64,000 nt of DNA from an uncultured Selenomonadales bacterium (GCA_900321035.1 ONUH01000002.1:124001-188000), one strand, 5' to 3'; shown: positions 16,941-25,038, counted from the first letter of the stretch. Numbers and translations: made by a program. The notes: a model not told the origin generated them from the sequence alone.

Positions 16941-17100
16941 TTTTCCACAAGTTATACCCAATTCCGCAAAAATTGGGTACAGGTTTTTTGACAGGATTTG
17001 TGGATAAAGTGGATAAATCGGTGCATAACCCCCATATCTTCGGAACAAAATTTGTCAACCGCTATATTTTGTTCCCGCGCCGAAGGGAATTTGTGGATAA
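16941..17100. promoter_or_regulatory. cluster of DnaA boxes with two dyads
   Basis: Two perfect DnaA 9-mers (TGTGGATAA at 16999-17007 and 17092-17100) and two one-mismatch boxes (TTTTCCACA 16941-16949, AGTGGATAA 17008-17016) lie in one 160-bp AT-rich gap. Two perfect dyads are interleaved: TACCCAATT/AATTGGGTA (16955-16963, 16971-16979) and GGAACAAAAT/ATTTTGTTCC (17042-17051, 17066-17075). Confidence 0.6.
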
Positions 17101-17147
17101 GCTACAAGGCGCCTGAAAAGCGGACACCCGCAGGATTTTCGGCGCGT

Positions 17148-17606
17148 TTACCACTCGGAAAACGGATGCTCGGCCAAATTGGAATTGTAATATCTGGCGT
17201 CGGACGAGACTTCCGCACCGAGCCAATCGGGACGGTCGAAATCTTCGTTCTCATCGGAAAGTTCCAGCTCCGCCACGACCAGCCCCTTGTTCGCGCCGGC
17301 GAAGACGTCGACTTCCCATGTGTAGTCGCCGTGTATAACGAAATAACGCGTTTTCTCCACGACTTTTTTCCGGCAGCGCAGCAAAAGCTCCTGCGCGTCC
17401 TGCACCGGAATCTCGTATTCATATTCGCTGCGGGTGACGCCCTCGGTGCGCCCTTTCAAGGTCAAAAGAGCCCGCTGATCCTCCAGGCGGATACGCACCA
17501 GCATCGGCCCCGTACCCGGCAGATACCCCTGCTTGATGGAAACGGATTCGCCCGTCGGCTGCCATCCTTCCTTCACCAAGAATTTCCGTTCAATCTCAAC
17601 GCCCAT
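17148..17606 (-). CDS. CYTH-domain phosphohydrolase
   Basis: A 152-residue single-domain CYTH protein with the hallmark EIERKFLV at the start (ExExK), then alternating acidic and basic strands RIRLEDQRALLTLKGRT, YEYEIP, WEVDVFAG and VVAELEL. Family members are triphosphate tunnel enzymes: inorganic triphosphatase, thiamine triphosphatase or adenylate cyclase. The substrate cannot be set from sequence; inorganic triphosphatase is most common for stand-alone bacterial forms. The ATG follows GGAGAGGGG. Confidence 0.88.
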   Translation of the reverse strand: MGVEIERKFLVKEGWQPTGESVSIKQGYLPGTGPMLVRIRLEDQRALLTLKGRTEGVTRSEYEYEIPVQDAQELLLRCRKKVVEKTRYFVIHGDYTWEVDVFAGANKGLVVAELELSDENEDFDRPDWLGAEVSSDARYYNSNLAEHPFSEW

Positions 17607-17684
17607 CTTCGCACCCCTCTCCTGTTTCTTTCTTATGCATTATGTTTTATTATACGGCACTGCGCGCGCCTTCACAAGTTTTTA

Positions 17685-17713
17685 TTGACAGAATGTGCAG
17701 GTTCTGTTATATT
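17685..17713 (+). promoter_or_regulatory. promoter of the Mn-riboswitch transcript
   Basis: TTGACA (17685-17690), 17-bp spacer, TATATT (17708-17713). Confidence 0.8.
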
Positions 17714-17721
17714 GTGCAAAG

Positions 17722-17847
17722 TTCTCCGAGGGGGAGTAGTCGGCGGGAAGGCGAACGCGTTCCCGCGGAATGCGTCAACACACTGACGAAATCACTTCGT
17801 CTGGCGTATTCATTGCATGGATTGTGCAAAGGCGAGACTTTTGGAGC
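17722..17847 (+). ncRNA. yybP-ykoY (Mn2+) riboswitch aptamer
   Basis: The GGGGGAGTAG segment (17730-17739) near the 5' end, an internal GTCAACA, and a 3' strand GAGACTTTTGGAG that pairs with 5' CTCCGAGG to close P1 fit the yybP-ykoY class. These aptamers bind Mn2+ and control Mn exporters; the downstream gene is a UPF0016 protein, a classic target. The 3' P1 strand (17839-17846) is also the 5' arm of the terminator, so metal binding should relieve termination. Confidence 0.8.
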
Positions 17848-17877
17848 GGGTTTCCGCTCCGAAGGTCTCTTTTTTTT
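17834..17877 (+). terminator. riboswitch-controlled terminator
   Basis: A 16-bp stem (17834-17849 with 17854-17869, two or three G-T pairs) followed by eight T. Its 5' arm overlaps the 3' strand of aptamer stem P1, giving mutually exclusive folds. Confidence 0.85.
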
Positions 17878-17912
17878 ATAAAAACGTATATGTTTTTGGG
17901 AGGGAGAACTCT

Positions 17913-18473
17913 ATGGAGGGTTTTATTGCGGCTTTCGCGCTGGTTTTTTGCGCGGAAATGGGCGACAAGACGCAGCTGATCGCCATGACGTTCGCTGCGC
18001 GGTATTCCTGGCGTCCGGTGATGGCGGCGGTGCTGGCCTCGACATTGGCGAACCACGGGCTGGCCGTAGGGCTGGGCGTTCTGCTGGGCGGCCTCTTGCC
18101 CGAAGCGGAGATGCGATTCTGCGGCTCCGTCGCGTTTATCCTGTTCGGTCTTTGGACGCTGCGGGAGGGCGGCGACGAAGAAGATGAAAGCGTCTTTTCG
18201 GGATACAGCCCGTTTGGGACGGTGGCGCTGACGTTTTTCCTCGGAGAGATGGGAGACAAAACGCAGCTCGCCGTGCTGACCATCGCCGCGGAGCAGGGCG
18301 CATGGCTGCCGGTGCTGGCAGGCTCCACTTCCGCCATGCTGCTGGCAGACGGGCTCGGCGTCGCGCTGGGAACGAAGCTTCGATATCTCGTTTCCCCAAA
18401 AACGATGAAAAAAATCTCCGCGCTGATTTTTCTCGCCTGCGGCGCGGCGGGGCTGGCGGCCTTTCTTTTGTGA
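17913..18473 (+). CDS. UPF0016/TMEM165-family manganese exporter
   Basis: A 186-residue protein with six predicted membrane helices in two inverted halves, each with the signature EMGDKTQ (about 15-21 and 108-114), the presumed cation site. Bacterial members export Mn2+. The ATG at 17913 follows GGGAGGGAG; an in-frame ATG at 17817 lies inside the riboswitch and is rejected. Control by the yybP-ykoY riboswitch immediately upstream agrees with a Mn-efflux role. Inner membrane. Confidence 0.92.
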   Translation: MEGFIAAFALVFCAEMGDKTQLIAMTFAARYSWRPVMAAVLASTLANHGLAVGLGVLLGGLLPEAEMRFCGSVAFILFGLWTLREGGDEEDESVFSGYSPFGTVALTFFLGEMGDKTQLAVLTIAAEQGAWLPVLAGSTSAMLLADGLGVALGTKLRYLVSPKTMKKISALIFLACGAAGLAAFLL

Positions 18474-18500
18474 CCGCTTTCCCTCGCGGCTTTTTTCCGT

Positions 18501-18506
18501 TATAAT
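18501..18506 (+). promoter_or_regulatory. -10 element before the DedA gene
   Basis: TATAAT at 18501-18506 with no clear -35; it lies 37 bp before the TTG start. Confidence 0.4.
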
Positions 18507-18542
18507 AGAGCAGAAAAAATCATCGGAACAGGAGGAACTTCT

Positions 18543-19139
18543 TTGGCGGACGTTTTTTTGAATTTTATCGACGAGTGGGGCTATTTCGCGGTGGCGCTTC
18601 TGATGGGCCTTGAAAACGCCTGCGTGCCGATCCCCAGCGAGCTGATCCTGGGCTTCGCGGGCTACCTGATCTACGCGGAGCGCATGACCTTCGCGGGGGC
18701 GATGTGGGCCGGCATGATCGGCGGCGTCCTCGGCTCGATCTTCGCATACGAGGTCGGCTGCCGCGGCGGACGGCCTTTCGTGGACCGTTACGGCAAGTAT
18801 TTCTTCGTCAAGCAGTCTCATGTGGACCTTGCCCAGGAATGGTTCGACAAGTACGGGCTGAAGGCCGTGTTTTTCAGCCGGATGCTGCCGGTGGTGCGGA
18901 CGTTCATCTCGCTTCCGGCGGGCTTCGCGCGTATGGACCGGGTGAAATTCCTGGTGCTGACCATCCTGGGCTCGCTGCCCTGGACGGCGCTGATTCTCTG
19001 GCTGGGCCGTCTCCTGGGCGAAGGCTGGGCCATCATGATGAAAGTGGGCCACGAGATCAGCTTGATTTTCGTCGTGCTCTGCATCATCGGCGCGGTTGTC
19101 TTCTGGATTAAATACAACCGCCGGAAAAACAAAAAATGA
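18543..19139 (+). CDS. DedA-family membrane protein
   Basis: A 198-residue SNARE-associated/VTT-domain protein. Family motifs are GLENACVPIPSELIL near the N-terminus and FFSRMLPVVRTFISLPAGFARM in the middle, with the membrane-facing acidic and two Arg residues. Four to five hydrophobic segments; basic C-terminus. DedA proteins act as lipid (undecaprenyl-phosphate or phosphatidylethanolamine) flippases. The start is a TTG with GGAGGA 7 bases upstream. A terminator follows. Confidence 0.92.
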   Translation: MADVFLNFIDEWGYFAVALLMGLENACVPIPSELILGFAGYLIYAERMTFAGAMWAGMIGGVLGSIFAYEVGCRGGRPFVDRYGKYFFVKQSHVDLAQEWFDKYGLKAVFFSRMLPVVRTFISLPAGFARMDRVKFLVLTILGSLPWTALILWLGRLLGEGWAIMMKVGHEISLIFVVLCIIGAVVFWIKYNRRKNKK

Positions 19140-19152
19140 AGATTTCTGCATG

Positions 19153-19185
19153 AATCCCGCCGCCAACCGGACCGGCGGGATTTTT
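19153..19185 (+). terminator. terminator after the DedA gene
   Basis: A 10-bp stem AATCCCGCCG (19153-19162) / CGGCGGGATT (19173-19182) followed by T's. Confidence 0.83.
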
Positions 19186-19225
19186 GTATTGCTATTTTCC
19201 CATAGCCATCTTTGCGTGGAAAGAG

Positions 19226-19231
19226 TATAAT
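19226..19231 (+). promoter_or_regulatory. -10 element before manA
   Basis: TATAAT at 19226-19231, about 37 bp before the proposed start; no clear -35. Confidence 0.4.
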
Positions 19232-19267
19232 ATATATTTACAATGACGAAAACGGGAGGGGAGCATC

Positions 19268-20230
19268 CTGCTGTATCCGCTGAAGCTGATTCCGCCTTTG
19301 AAGGATTACCTGTGGGGCGGAACAAAGCTCAAAGAGCAATATCATAAAGAGACGGATCTGCCGACAGTGGCGGAGAGTTGGGAACTGGCCTGCCGGAAAG
19401 ACGGGCGCAGCGTCATTGCCAACGGCCCGGCAGCGGGCATGGAAATTTCCCGCTACATTGCCATGGAGGGCGACCGCGTCACCGGCACCCACGCGGCGCG
19501 GGTCACGTATTTCCCGCTGCTGATCAAGCTGATCGACACGGCGCAGGATCTTTCAATCCAGGTCCATCCCGACAATCAGAGCGCGCTCTGGGAAAAGGAC
19601 GAGAACGGAAAGACGGAGCTGTGGTACGTGGTGGACGCGGAGCCGGGGGCGACGGTGATTCTCGGCGTGAACCGCAGCGTGACGAAAGTGGAGATGCGCC
19701 AGCGCATTGAGGACGGCACCATCCTCGACGTCTGCAACCGCGTTCCGGCCCGTCCCGGCGACGTCTTCCTGATCGAGGCGGGCACGCTGCACTCGGTGGG
19801 CGCCGGCGTCACGCTGGCGGAAATCCAGCAGAACGCCAACACGACGTACCGCGTGTACGACTACGGGCGGCTGGGCCGCGACGGGAAGCCGCGGGAGCTG
19901 CAGATCGAACGTGCGTTGGAGGTGCTGCGTCTCACGCCCACGCCGCGCCTCGTTCTGCCGCCGTCCCAGAGCTTCTTCGCAGAATACACGGTGCGCCAGC
20001 TGGCCGTCTGCGAATACTTCACCGTCAACCATGTGGCGCTGGACGGCCGCATCCACCTGTTCACCAGCCGCGACAGCTTCCACTCCATCCTCTTGCTGGA
20101 GGGTATTTTGGAACTGGAATATTCCAGCGGCAAGGAAATCCTGGAAAAAGGGGATTCCCTCTTCGTCCCGGCCGGTTACGGACCCTATTGGCTCCGCGGC
20201 CACGGCCGTTTTCTCCTGACAATGGTCTGA
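19268..20230 (+). CDS. manA: mannose-6-phosphate isomerase, class I, with probable CTG start
   Basis: A 320-residue zinc cupin enzyme interconverting mannose-6-P and fructose-6-P; it can supply mannose precursors for the glycan locus. Zinc ligands are seen in IQVHPDN, KTELWYV and AGTLHSVG; length fits the short Bacillus-type family. The family begins MLYPLK...; here that reads from a CTG at 19268, 6 bases after GGGAGGGG, and the first conventional in-frame start (TTG 19298) would delete ten conserved residues including PLKLIPPLKD. A strong terminator follows. Confidence 0.88.
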   Translation: MLYPLKLIPPLKDYLWGGTKLKEQYHKETDLPTVAESWELACRKDGRSVIANGPAAGMEISRYIAMEGDRVTGTHAARVTYFPLLIKLIDTAQDLSIQVHPDNQSALWEKDENGKTELWYVVDAEPGATVILGVNRSVTKVEMRQRIEDGTILDVCNRVPARPGDVFLIEAGTLHSVGAGVTLAEIQQNANTTYRVYDYGRLGRDGKPRELQIERALEVLRLTPTPRLVLPPSQSFFAEYTVRQLAVCEYFTVNHVALDGRIHLFTSRDSFHSILLLEGILELEYSSGKEILEKGDSLFVPAGYGPYWLRGHGRFLLTMV

Positions 20231-20249
20231 TCCTCTCGAAAAGCGAAAC

Positions 20250-20282
20250 GCCCGCCAGACTTGCGCCTGGCGGGCATTTTTT
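20250..20282. terminator. terminator between manA and the DUF2939 gene
   Basis: GCCCGCCAG (20250-20258) pairs with CTGGCGGGC (20267-20275), followed by six T, between convergent genes. Confidence 0.83.
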
Positions 20283-21378
20283 ACGGTATTTCGGGCAGCG
20301 CCTGGCTGACCGTGTTGTGATGGATGATGTCGATGATGCGGAGCTCGATTTCCATTTCCTGCTTCAGCAGCGTCTCCGCCGTGTTGTACTCCATGTTCTC
20401 GCCGGTGGCGATGCCTTTCAGATAATGCGTCCACGCGGCGATGGAGAGGTCGGTGGAAGCGTGGCGGAGATTCGCCAGATAGGCGGCGCCCTTCGGAACC
20501 GCCACGGCGTCCAGACGCGCCTGCCGTTCCTTCAGGGTCGGAACCACCTCGTCTTCAATGAGCGAGGACAGCGTGGCGGCGACTTTGCCCGCGAAACGGC
20601 CCTTCGCCGAGCCGGCGATCGAGGAGAACCGCGATTGCATGCCCGCCAGCTTCTCATTGTATTCGGCTACCAAATCGTGGGTGGCGGCGATATAGTCGGC
20701 GATGTCTTTATTCTGCCGGGGTGCGAGAGTGTCAAGGTACAGCTTGTAGTTGTCCATGCGGATGATCCGCCAGCGTCCGCCTTCGCCGCGTTCCATCTGC
20801 ACCCGCAGCGAGAAGGGCGTTTCCGTCACCCGGTCCCGGATGGCGATCTGCGCGTCCGCGGCGTCGCCCGAAACCTTGATTTTTTCCACTCCCAGCGCTT
20901 CCATATTGCGGATCTGGGATCGTTCCAAAAAGCGCTCGAAATCGATGCCCAGCTGCCGTCCTTTCGTCAGGCTCGCCCCCTGGGGCAGCGACCACTCCCC
21001 GGAGGACACGTAGCCCACGATGACCTCGCGCAGGCCGTCCAGCATCTGGGGCTTGATGACGTCGTAAAACTGCTCGTACTGCACTTTGCTCTCGGCGGTC
21101 AGCGCCGCGTCGTACCGCAGCATATCGTCGGTGAGATCGTCGTACGCCCGGGAGAGCACCCGGTCAAAATCGACGCCGTCCAAGACGGCGGCGGTGTCAT
21201 GACGGCCGCAGGCGTCGGAGAGAGCGCGAAGCGCATGCTCGGGCGTGCGCGTATATACAAAGTAATACCAAAGCCAGAGGCCGAGGATAAGGGCGAAAAC
21301 GAAGAGGACGATCATCATGTTCCTCTTTTCCCGCTCGTGACGGCGGCGCAGCCGGCCTTGCAAAGATCGGCTTTCCAT
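20281..21378 (-). CDS. membrane-anchored DUF2939-like protein
   Basis: A 365-residue protein with a basic N-terminus, one membrane helix (about 22-40, MIVLFVFALILGLWLWYYFVY) and a large extracytoplasmic part. The segment TPEHALRALSDACGRHDTAAVLDGVDFDRVL matches the DUF2939 pattern, in which a short helical pair precedes a cystatin-like fold. The rest is helical (LIEDEVVPTLKERQARLDAV). The ATG at 21378 has AAGGCAGG; the frame stays open 30 codons further upstream without a signal. Function unknown. It is divergent from sstT. Confidence 0.6.
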   Translation of the reverse strand: MESRSLQGRLRRRHEREKRNMMIVLFVFALILGLWLWYYFVYTRTPEHALRALSDACGRHDTAAVLDGVDFDRVLSRAYDDLTDDMLRYDAALTAESKVQYEQFYDVIKPQMLDGLREVIVGYVSSGEWSLPQGASLTKGRQLGIDFERFLERSQIRNMEALGVEKIKVSGDAADAQIAIRDRVTETPFSLRVQMERGEGGRWRIIRMDNYKLYLDTLAPRQNKDIADYIAATHDLVAEYNEKLAGMQSRFSSIAGSAKGRFAGKVAATLSSLIEDEVVPTLKERQARLDAVAVPKGAAYLANLRHASTDLSIAAWTHYLKGIATGENMEYNTAETLLKQEMEIELRIIDIIHHNTVSQALPEIP

Positions 21379-21385
21379 GTATAGA
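21358..21385 (+). promoter_or_regulatory. possible sstT promoter
   Basis: TTGCAA (21358-21363), 16-bp spacer, TATAGA (21380-21385). Moderate match; it would start the leader RNA about 30 bases before its conserved core. Confidence 0.4.
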
Positions 21386-21423
21386 CCTGCCTTATCAGAA
21401 AATTTCCGTCGTGAAAACGCGGA

Positions 21424-21518
21424 AGAAGTCGAGCCGCAGCTCTGCCTGGGGATCGTTTCGTCAGGCAAGGCGAAAGACCCGGCAGGGACTCGACGGGATT
21501 TGTTCAGTCGGCCTTTTT
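21424..21518 (+). ncRNA. structured leader RNA of sstT, shared with serS
   Basis: The core folds as one stacked stem: P1 GTCGAG/CTCGAC (21428-21433, 21489-21494), P2 CTGCC-t-GGG/CCCGGCAG (21442-21450, 21478-21485) and P3 TTTCG/CGAAA (21456-21460, 21471-21475) closed by the loop TCAGGCAAGG. The blocks CTGCCT, TTTCGTCAGGCAAG, CCCGGCAG and GGGAYTTGTTCAG recur in the serS leader at 57828-57968. Five T follow at 21514-21518. Not recognised as a known class. Confidence 0.6.
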
Positions 21519-21639
21519 ATTGTATCATATTTTGCGGCGGGAAAGAAACAAATTTCTGCATCCCCGCCTTGCTATTTCTTCGCAGATTGCATATACTATG
21601 AAGGATTTCTATTTACAGACTGCACAAGGAGGCCTTTTC

Positions 21640-22884
21640 GTGAACCCATTCATCAAGTGGTACGCAAAAAAACCGTTGATCGGCCTGATCGCAGGCGGAC
21701 TCGTCATCGGCATCGTGCTGGCAATCGCCGTGCCGAAGGCAATCCCGCTGCTGGCCATTTTCGGCAAGCTGTTTGTCGGCGCCCTGAAAGGCATCGCGCC
21801 GATTCTCGTCTTCGTCCTCGTCCGCAACGCCATGGCGCGGGACACTTCCCCCGAGAACGCGTCTATGCGCCCGGTCATCGGGCTTTACATGATCGGCACA
21901 TTCTGCGCCGCGCTGGTTGCGGTGGCCGCGTCGTTCCTGTTCCCGACGGAGCTGAAGCTCTCCGTCGCCAACGCAAACCTGACGCCGCCCAGCGGCATCA
22001 TCGAAGTGCTGAAAAACCTGCTGCTGTCCGTGGTGGACAATCCGGTGAACGCCATCATCAAGGCGAACTACATCAGCATCCTGGCGTGGGCGATCCTGTT
22101 CGGCATCGCTCTCCGCAAGACCTCGCCGGCAACCCAGTCTTTCATCGCCGACGTCGCGGAAGGCGTGACGAAGATCGTGCAGTGGATTATCCGCTTCGCG
22201 CCCTTCGGCATCATGGGCCTCGTGGCGGACGCCATCGGCGAGAGCGGCCTCGACGCGCTGCTGGGATACGCAAGGCTCCTCGCGGTGCTGCTCGGCGCTT
22301 TCTTCTCCGTCGCGCTGATCATGAATCCTCTCGTCGTCTTTCTCAAAACGCATAAAAATCCGTACCCGTTAGTCTTCACGACGCTCCGCGAGAGCGGCGT
22401 CTACGCGTTCTTCACCCGCAGCTCCGCCGCAAACATTCCGGTCAATCTGCGGCTCTGCGAGCGTCTCGGGCTGAACCCGGACCTCTACTCGATCTCGATT
22501 CCTCTCGGCGCCACCATCAACATGGCGGGTGCGGCCATCACCATCACGGTGCTGTCGCTGGCGGCGGCGAATACGCTGGGCGTCCAGGTCGATCTGCCGA
22601 CGGCGTTGCTGCTTTCGATTATCTCGACAGTCGGCGCCTGCGGCGCGTCGGGCGTGGCGGGCGGCTCGCTGCTCCTGATTCCGGTGGCCTGCGCCTCCTT
22701 TGGCATCAACAACGACGTCGCCATGCAGGTCGTCGGCGTCGGCTTCATCATCGGCGTCCTGCAGGACTCCTGCGAGACGGCGCTGAACAGCTCCAGCGAC
22801 GTACTTTTCACCGCCACGGCAGAATTCGCCCAGCGGGCCAAGGAAGGCACGCTGAAAGCGGAGGACATGGTGCCGAAAGACTGA
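21640..22884 (+). CDS. sstT: serine/threonine:Na+ symporter SstT
   Basis: A 414-residue DAACS-family carrier with about eight membrane helices and the family re-entrant loops: [14 protein letters not shown] (serine-rich HP1), [14 protein letters not shown] (the NMDGT-like motif as NMAGA), and [17 protein letters not shown]. The NMAGA variant and [20 protein letters not shown] are typical of SstT rather than glutamate carriers. The start is the GTG at 21640, 7 bases after AAGGAGG. Inner membrane; imports serine and threonine. Its long leader carries the same RNA motif as serS. Confidence 0.9.
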   Translation: MNPFIKWYAKKPLIGLIAGGLVIGIVLAIAVPKAIPLLAIFGKLFVGALKGIAPILVFVLVRNAMARDTSPENASMRPVIGLYMIGTFCAALVAVAASFLFPTELKLSVANANLTPPSGIIEVLKNLLLSVVDNPVNAIIKANYISILAWAILFGIALRKTSPATQSFIADVAEGVTKIVQWIIRFAPFGIMGLVADAIGESGLDALLGYARLLAVLLGAFFSVALIMNPLVVFLKTHKNPYPLVFTTLRESGVYAFFTRSSAANIPVNLRLCERLGLNPDLYSISIPLGATINMAGAAITITVLSLAAANTLGVQVDLPTALLLSIISTVGACGASGVAGGSLLLIPVACASFGINNDVAMQVVGVGFIIGVLQDSCETALNSSSDVLFTATAEFAQRAKEGTLKAEDMVPKD

Positions 22885-22898
22885 TTTTGGCAAAAAAG

Positions 22899-22942
22899 TA
22901 CCGCCGACTGCGAAACCATCTCGCGGTCGGCGGTATCTTTTT
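22899..22942. terminator. terminator between sstT and ychF
   Basis: A 10-bp stem (TACCGCCGAC 22899-22908, GTCGGCGGTA 22926-22935) with A and T tracts on both sides; serves convergent genes. Confidence 0.84.
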
Positions 22943-22947
22943 GCCTG

Positions 22948-24060
22948 CTATACGTTGAACCGGAAGTACGTCACGTCCCCGTCCTGCATCACATAATCTT
23001 TTCCTTCGAGGCGGATCTGTCCCTTTTCCCGCGCCGCGTTCATGCTGCCCGCGGCAATCAGGTCGTCGTAGTTCACGATCTCGGCGCGGATAAAGCCGCG
23101 CTCGATATCGGAATGGATCTTTCCGGCGGCCTTCGGCGCCGTCGTTCCCTTCGTGATGGTCCAGGCCCGGCACTCGTCCGGCCCCGCCGTCAGGAACGTC
23201 AAGAGGCCCAACAACGAGAACGCCGCCTTGATGAGCCGGTCGAGGCCCGATTCTTCGAGGCCCAGCGTTTCCAGAAATTCCTTCGCCTCGTCCCCGGACA
23301 GCTCCGCGATTTCCGACTCCACCCGGGCGGAAATCGCCACCACTTCCGCGCCTTCTTCGGCGGCATAGGCTTTGACTTTCTGCACGAAGGGATTTTCTTT
23401 ATCCGCCGTCGCCGCCTCGTCCTCGGCCACGTTCGCCACATAGAGCGTCGGCTTCATCGTCAGAAGGTTCAGATCGCGGAGCAGCGCCCGTTCCTCGTCG
23501 GAAAGCTCCGCCTTCCGCGCGGGCTTCGCGTCGCCAAGCAGCGCCGCGATCTTGGAAAGCGCCGCTTCCTCCGCTTTCGCCTCTTTATTTCCGCTCTTCG
23601 TCAGCTTCTGCGCCTTGACGAGGCGTTTCTCCACCGTGTCGAGGTCGGCGAGGCAAAGCTCCGTCGTGATGATCTCGATGTCGCGAATCGGGTCGATGGC
23701 GCCCTCGACGTGGGTGATATCCTCATCCTCGAAGCAGCGCACCACGTGGGCGATGGCGTCCACCTGCCGGATGTGCTCCAGGAATTGGTTGCCAAGTCCT
23801 TCGCCCTTCGACGCGCCGCGCACCAGCCCGGCGATGTCCACGAAGCGCACCGACGCCGGCGTGGTCTTTTTCGACTGGTACATCTCATGCAGTACGCCGA
23901 GCCGCGCGTCCGGCACGTCCACCACGCCCACATTCGGCTCGATGGTGCAGAACGGATAATTCGCGGCCTCCGCGCCCGCCTTCGTGATCGCGTTGAACAG
24001 CGTGCTCTTGCCCACGTTCGGCAGCCCGACGATTCCCACTTCTAAATTACTCAATGTCAT
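22948..24060 (-). CDS. ychF: redox-regulated ATPase YchF
   Basis: A 370-residue Obg-family P-loop protein that prefers ATP. G1 is GLPNVGKST, switch I NYPFCTIEPN, G3 DIAGLVRGASKGEGLGN, and the G4 position is NVAED (NxxE, not NKxD), which explains ATP preference. A coiled coil (about 135-185) and a C-terminal TGS domain (GTTAPKAAGKIHSDIERGFIRAE) complete it. The ATG at 24060 is only 2 bases from GAGAGG; the TTG at 24054 has better SD spacing. Confidence 0.95.
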   Translation of the reverse strand: MTLSNLEVGIVGLPNVGKSTLFNAITKAGAEAANYPFCTIEPNVGVVDVPDARLGVLHEMYQSKKTTPASVRFVDIAGLVRGASKGEGLGNQFLEHIRQVDAIAHVVRCFEDEDITHVEGAIDPIRDIEIITTELCLADLDTVEKRLVKAQKLTKSGNKEAKAEEAALSKIAALLGDAKPARKAELSDEERALLRDLNLLTMKPTLYVANVAEDEAATADKENPFVQKVKAYAAEEGAEVVAISARVESEIAELSGDEAKEFLETLGLEESGLDRLIKAAFSLLGLLTFLTAGPDECRAWTITKGTTAPKAAGKIHSDIERGFIRAEIVNYDDLIAAGSMNAAREKGQIRLEGKDYVMQDGDVTYFRFNV

Positions 24061-24087
24061 GACCTCTCTATCTGGAAATTTTCCTGT

Positions 24088-25038
24088 CTATTCTAACGAA
24101 TCGGCGCCGCTTTTGCAAGCCAGCACGCCCGTCCCATCAAATTTCGGCACGAATTCCTCCGACGCCGCGCCGCGCTCCTGCACATAGCAGCGCGTAATGC
24201 CAAGACTGAGCGCATGGTCAACGACAGACTGGTATTCAAAGGTCGTCAGTTTCCGATTCAGCCCCTTGACCTCCGACGCGCGATACATCGGCGTGTATTG
24301 TCCCATCAGCGACAGCATGATCTTGTCGCCGAACGTTTCCCACAACCAGTCGAGGAGTTTCATGCTTTCCTTGCGCTTCCCCGGCAGGATCAGATGGCGA
24401 ACGAGAACGCCGCTTTGGAGAATCCCGTCCTCCCGCAGCACCGGCGACCCCTTCGCCTTGACCATCGCCTCAATCGCCGCCGAAGCATACGAAAAACAAT
24501 CCCGCGCGTCCGAGCACTCGGCCGCGCTTTTTTCGTCGAAATATTTCAAGTCGGGCAGGAAGACGTCGATTTCCTCGGCAATCGCATCAATGATTTCCGC
24601 CCGCTCATACCCGCTGCTGTTCCAAACTACGGGCAGCGTCATCCCGCGTTTTTTCGCCATACGGAGCGCCGCCAAAATCTGCGGCGCAAAATGTGTCGGC
24701 GTCACGAGATCGAGAGTCGCCGCCCCCTGCGCCTGCTGCTCCAAGAAGATTTCCGCCAGCCGTTCCTCCGTCACGTCGATGCCGTTTTCCTCATGGCTGA
24801 TCACGGCGTTCTGACAAAACAGGCAGCGCAGGCTGCAATACGAAAAAAACACCGTGCCCGCGCCGTTCTTTCCGGCGATGCACGGCTCCTCCCACAGGTG
24901 CAGAAAAACAAGCGCGGCGCGAACAAGCCGCCCCGCCCCGCAATACCCGCGTTCACCCGCCAAACGGTTCACGCCGCAGCGCCGCGGGCATAGCATACAA
25001 TGCTCCAGAGCGTCCATCGAAAACGTTTCCAAACTCAT
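24088..25038 (-). CDS. radical SAM protein, PflA-like (COG1313 type)
   Basis: A 316-residue radical SAM enzyme. An N-terminal zinc-ribbon-like CMLCPRRCGVNRL...GYCG precedes the core motif YCSLRCLFCQN (CxxxCxxC), then DLVTPTHFAPQI, WNSSGYE and FLPDLKYF. This is the family annotated as putative pyruvate-formate-lyase activating enzymes related to AmmeMemoRadiSam proteins; the true substrate is unknown. The ATG at 25038 overlaps the stop of the upstream gene (ATGA) and has GGAG 5 bases upstream. Confidence 0.85.
   Translation of the reverse strand: MSLETFSMDALEHCMLCPRRCGVNRLAGERGYCGAGRLVRAALVFLHLWEEPCIAGKNGAGTVFFSYCSLRCLFCQNAVISHEENGIDVTEERLAEIFLEQQAQGAATLDLVTPTHFAPQILAALRMAKKRGMTLPVVWNSSGYERAEIIDAIAEEIDVFLPDLKYFDEKSAAECSDARDCFSYASAAIEAMVKAKGSPVLREDGILQSGVLVRHLILPGKRKESMKLLDWLWETFGDKIMLSLMGQYTPMYRASEVKGLNRKLTTFEYQSVVDHALSLGITRCYVQERGAASEEFVPKFDGTGVLACKSGADSLE

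Noticed and set aside
16941-17100. Definite oriC
   Set aside because: DnaA boxes are clustered but no dnaA/dnaN or skew evidence is available in the window; kept only as a DnaA-box cluster.
17817-17912. N-terminal extension of the UPF0016 protein from ATG 17817
   Set aside because: The segment is the riboswitch and terminator; the SD and family start point to 17913.
17775-19325. 516-codon minus-strand frame
   Set aside because: Runs opposite three real genes and through the riboswitch; no SD, no family likeness.
21424-21518. sstT leader as a SAM, TPP, FMN, lysine or glycine riboswitch
   Set aside because: None of the core sequences of those classes that I know are present.
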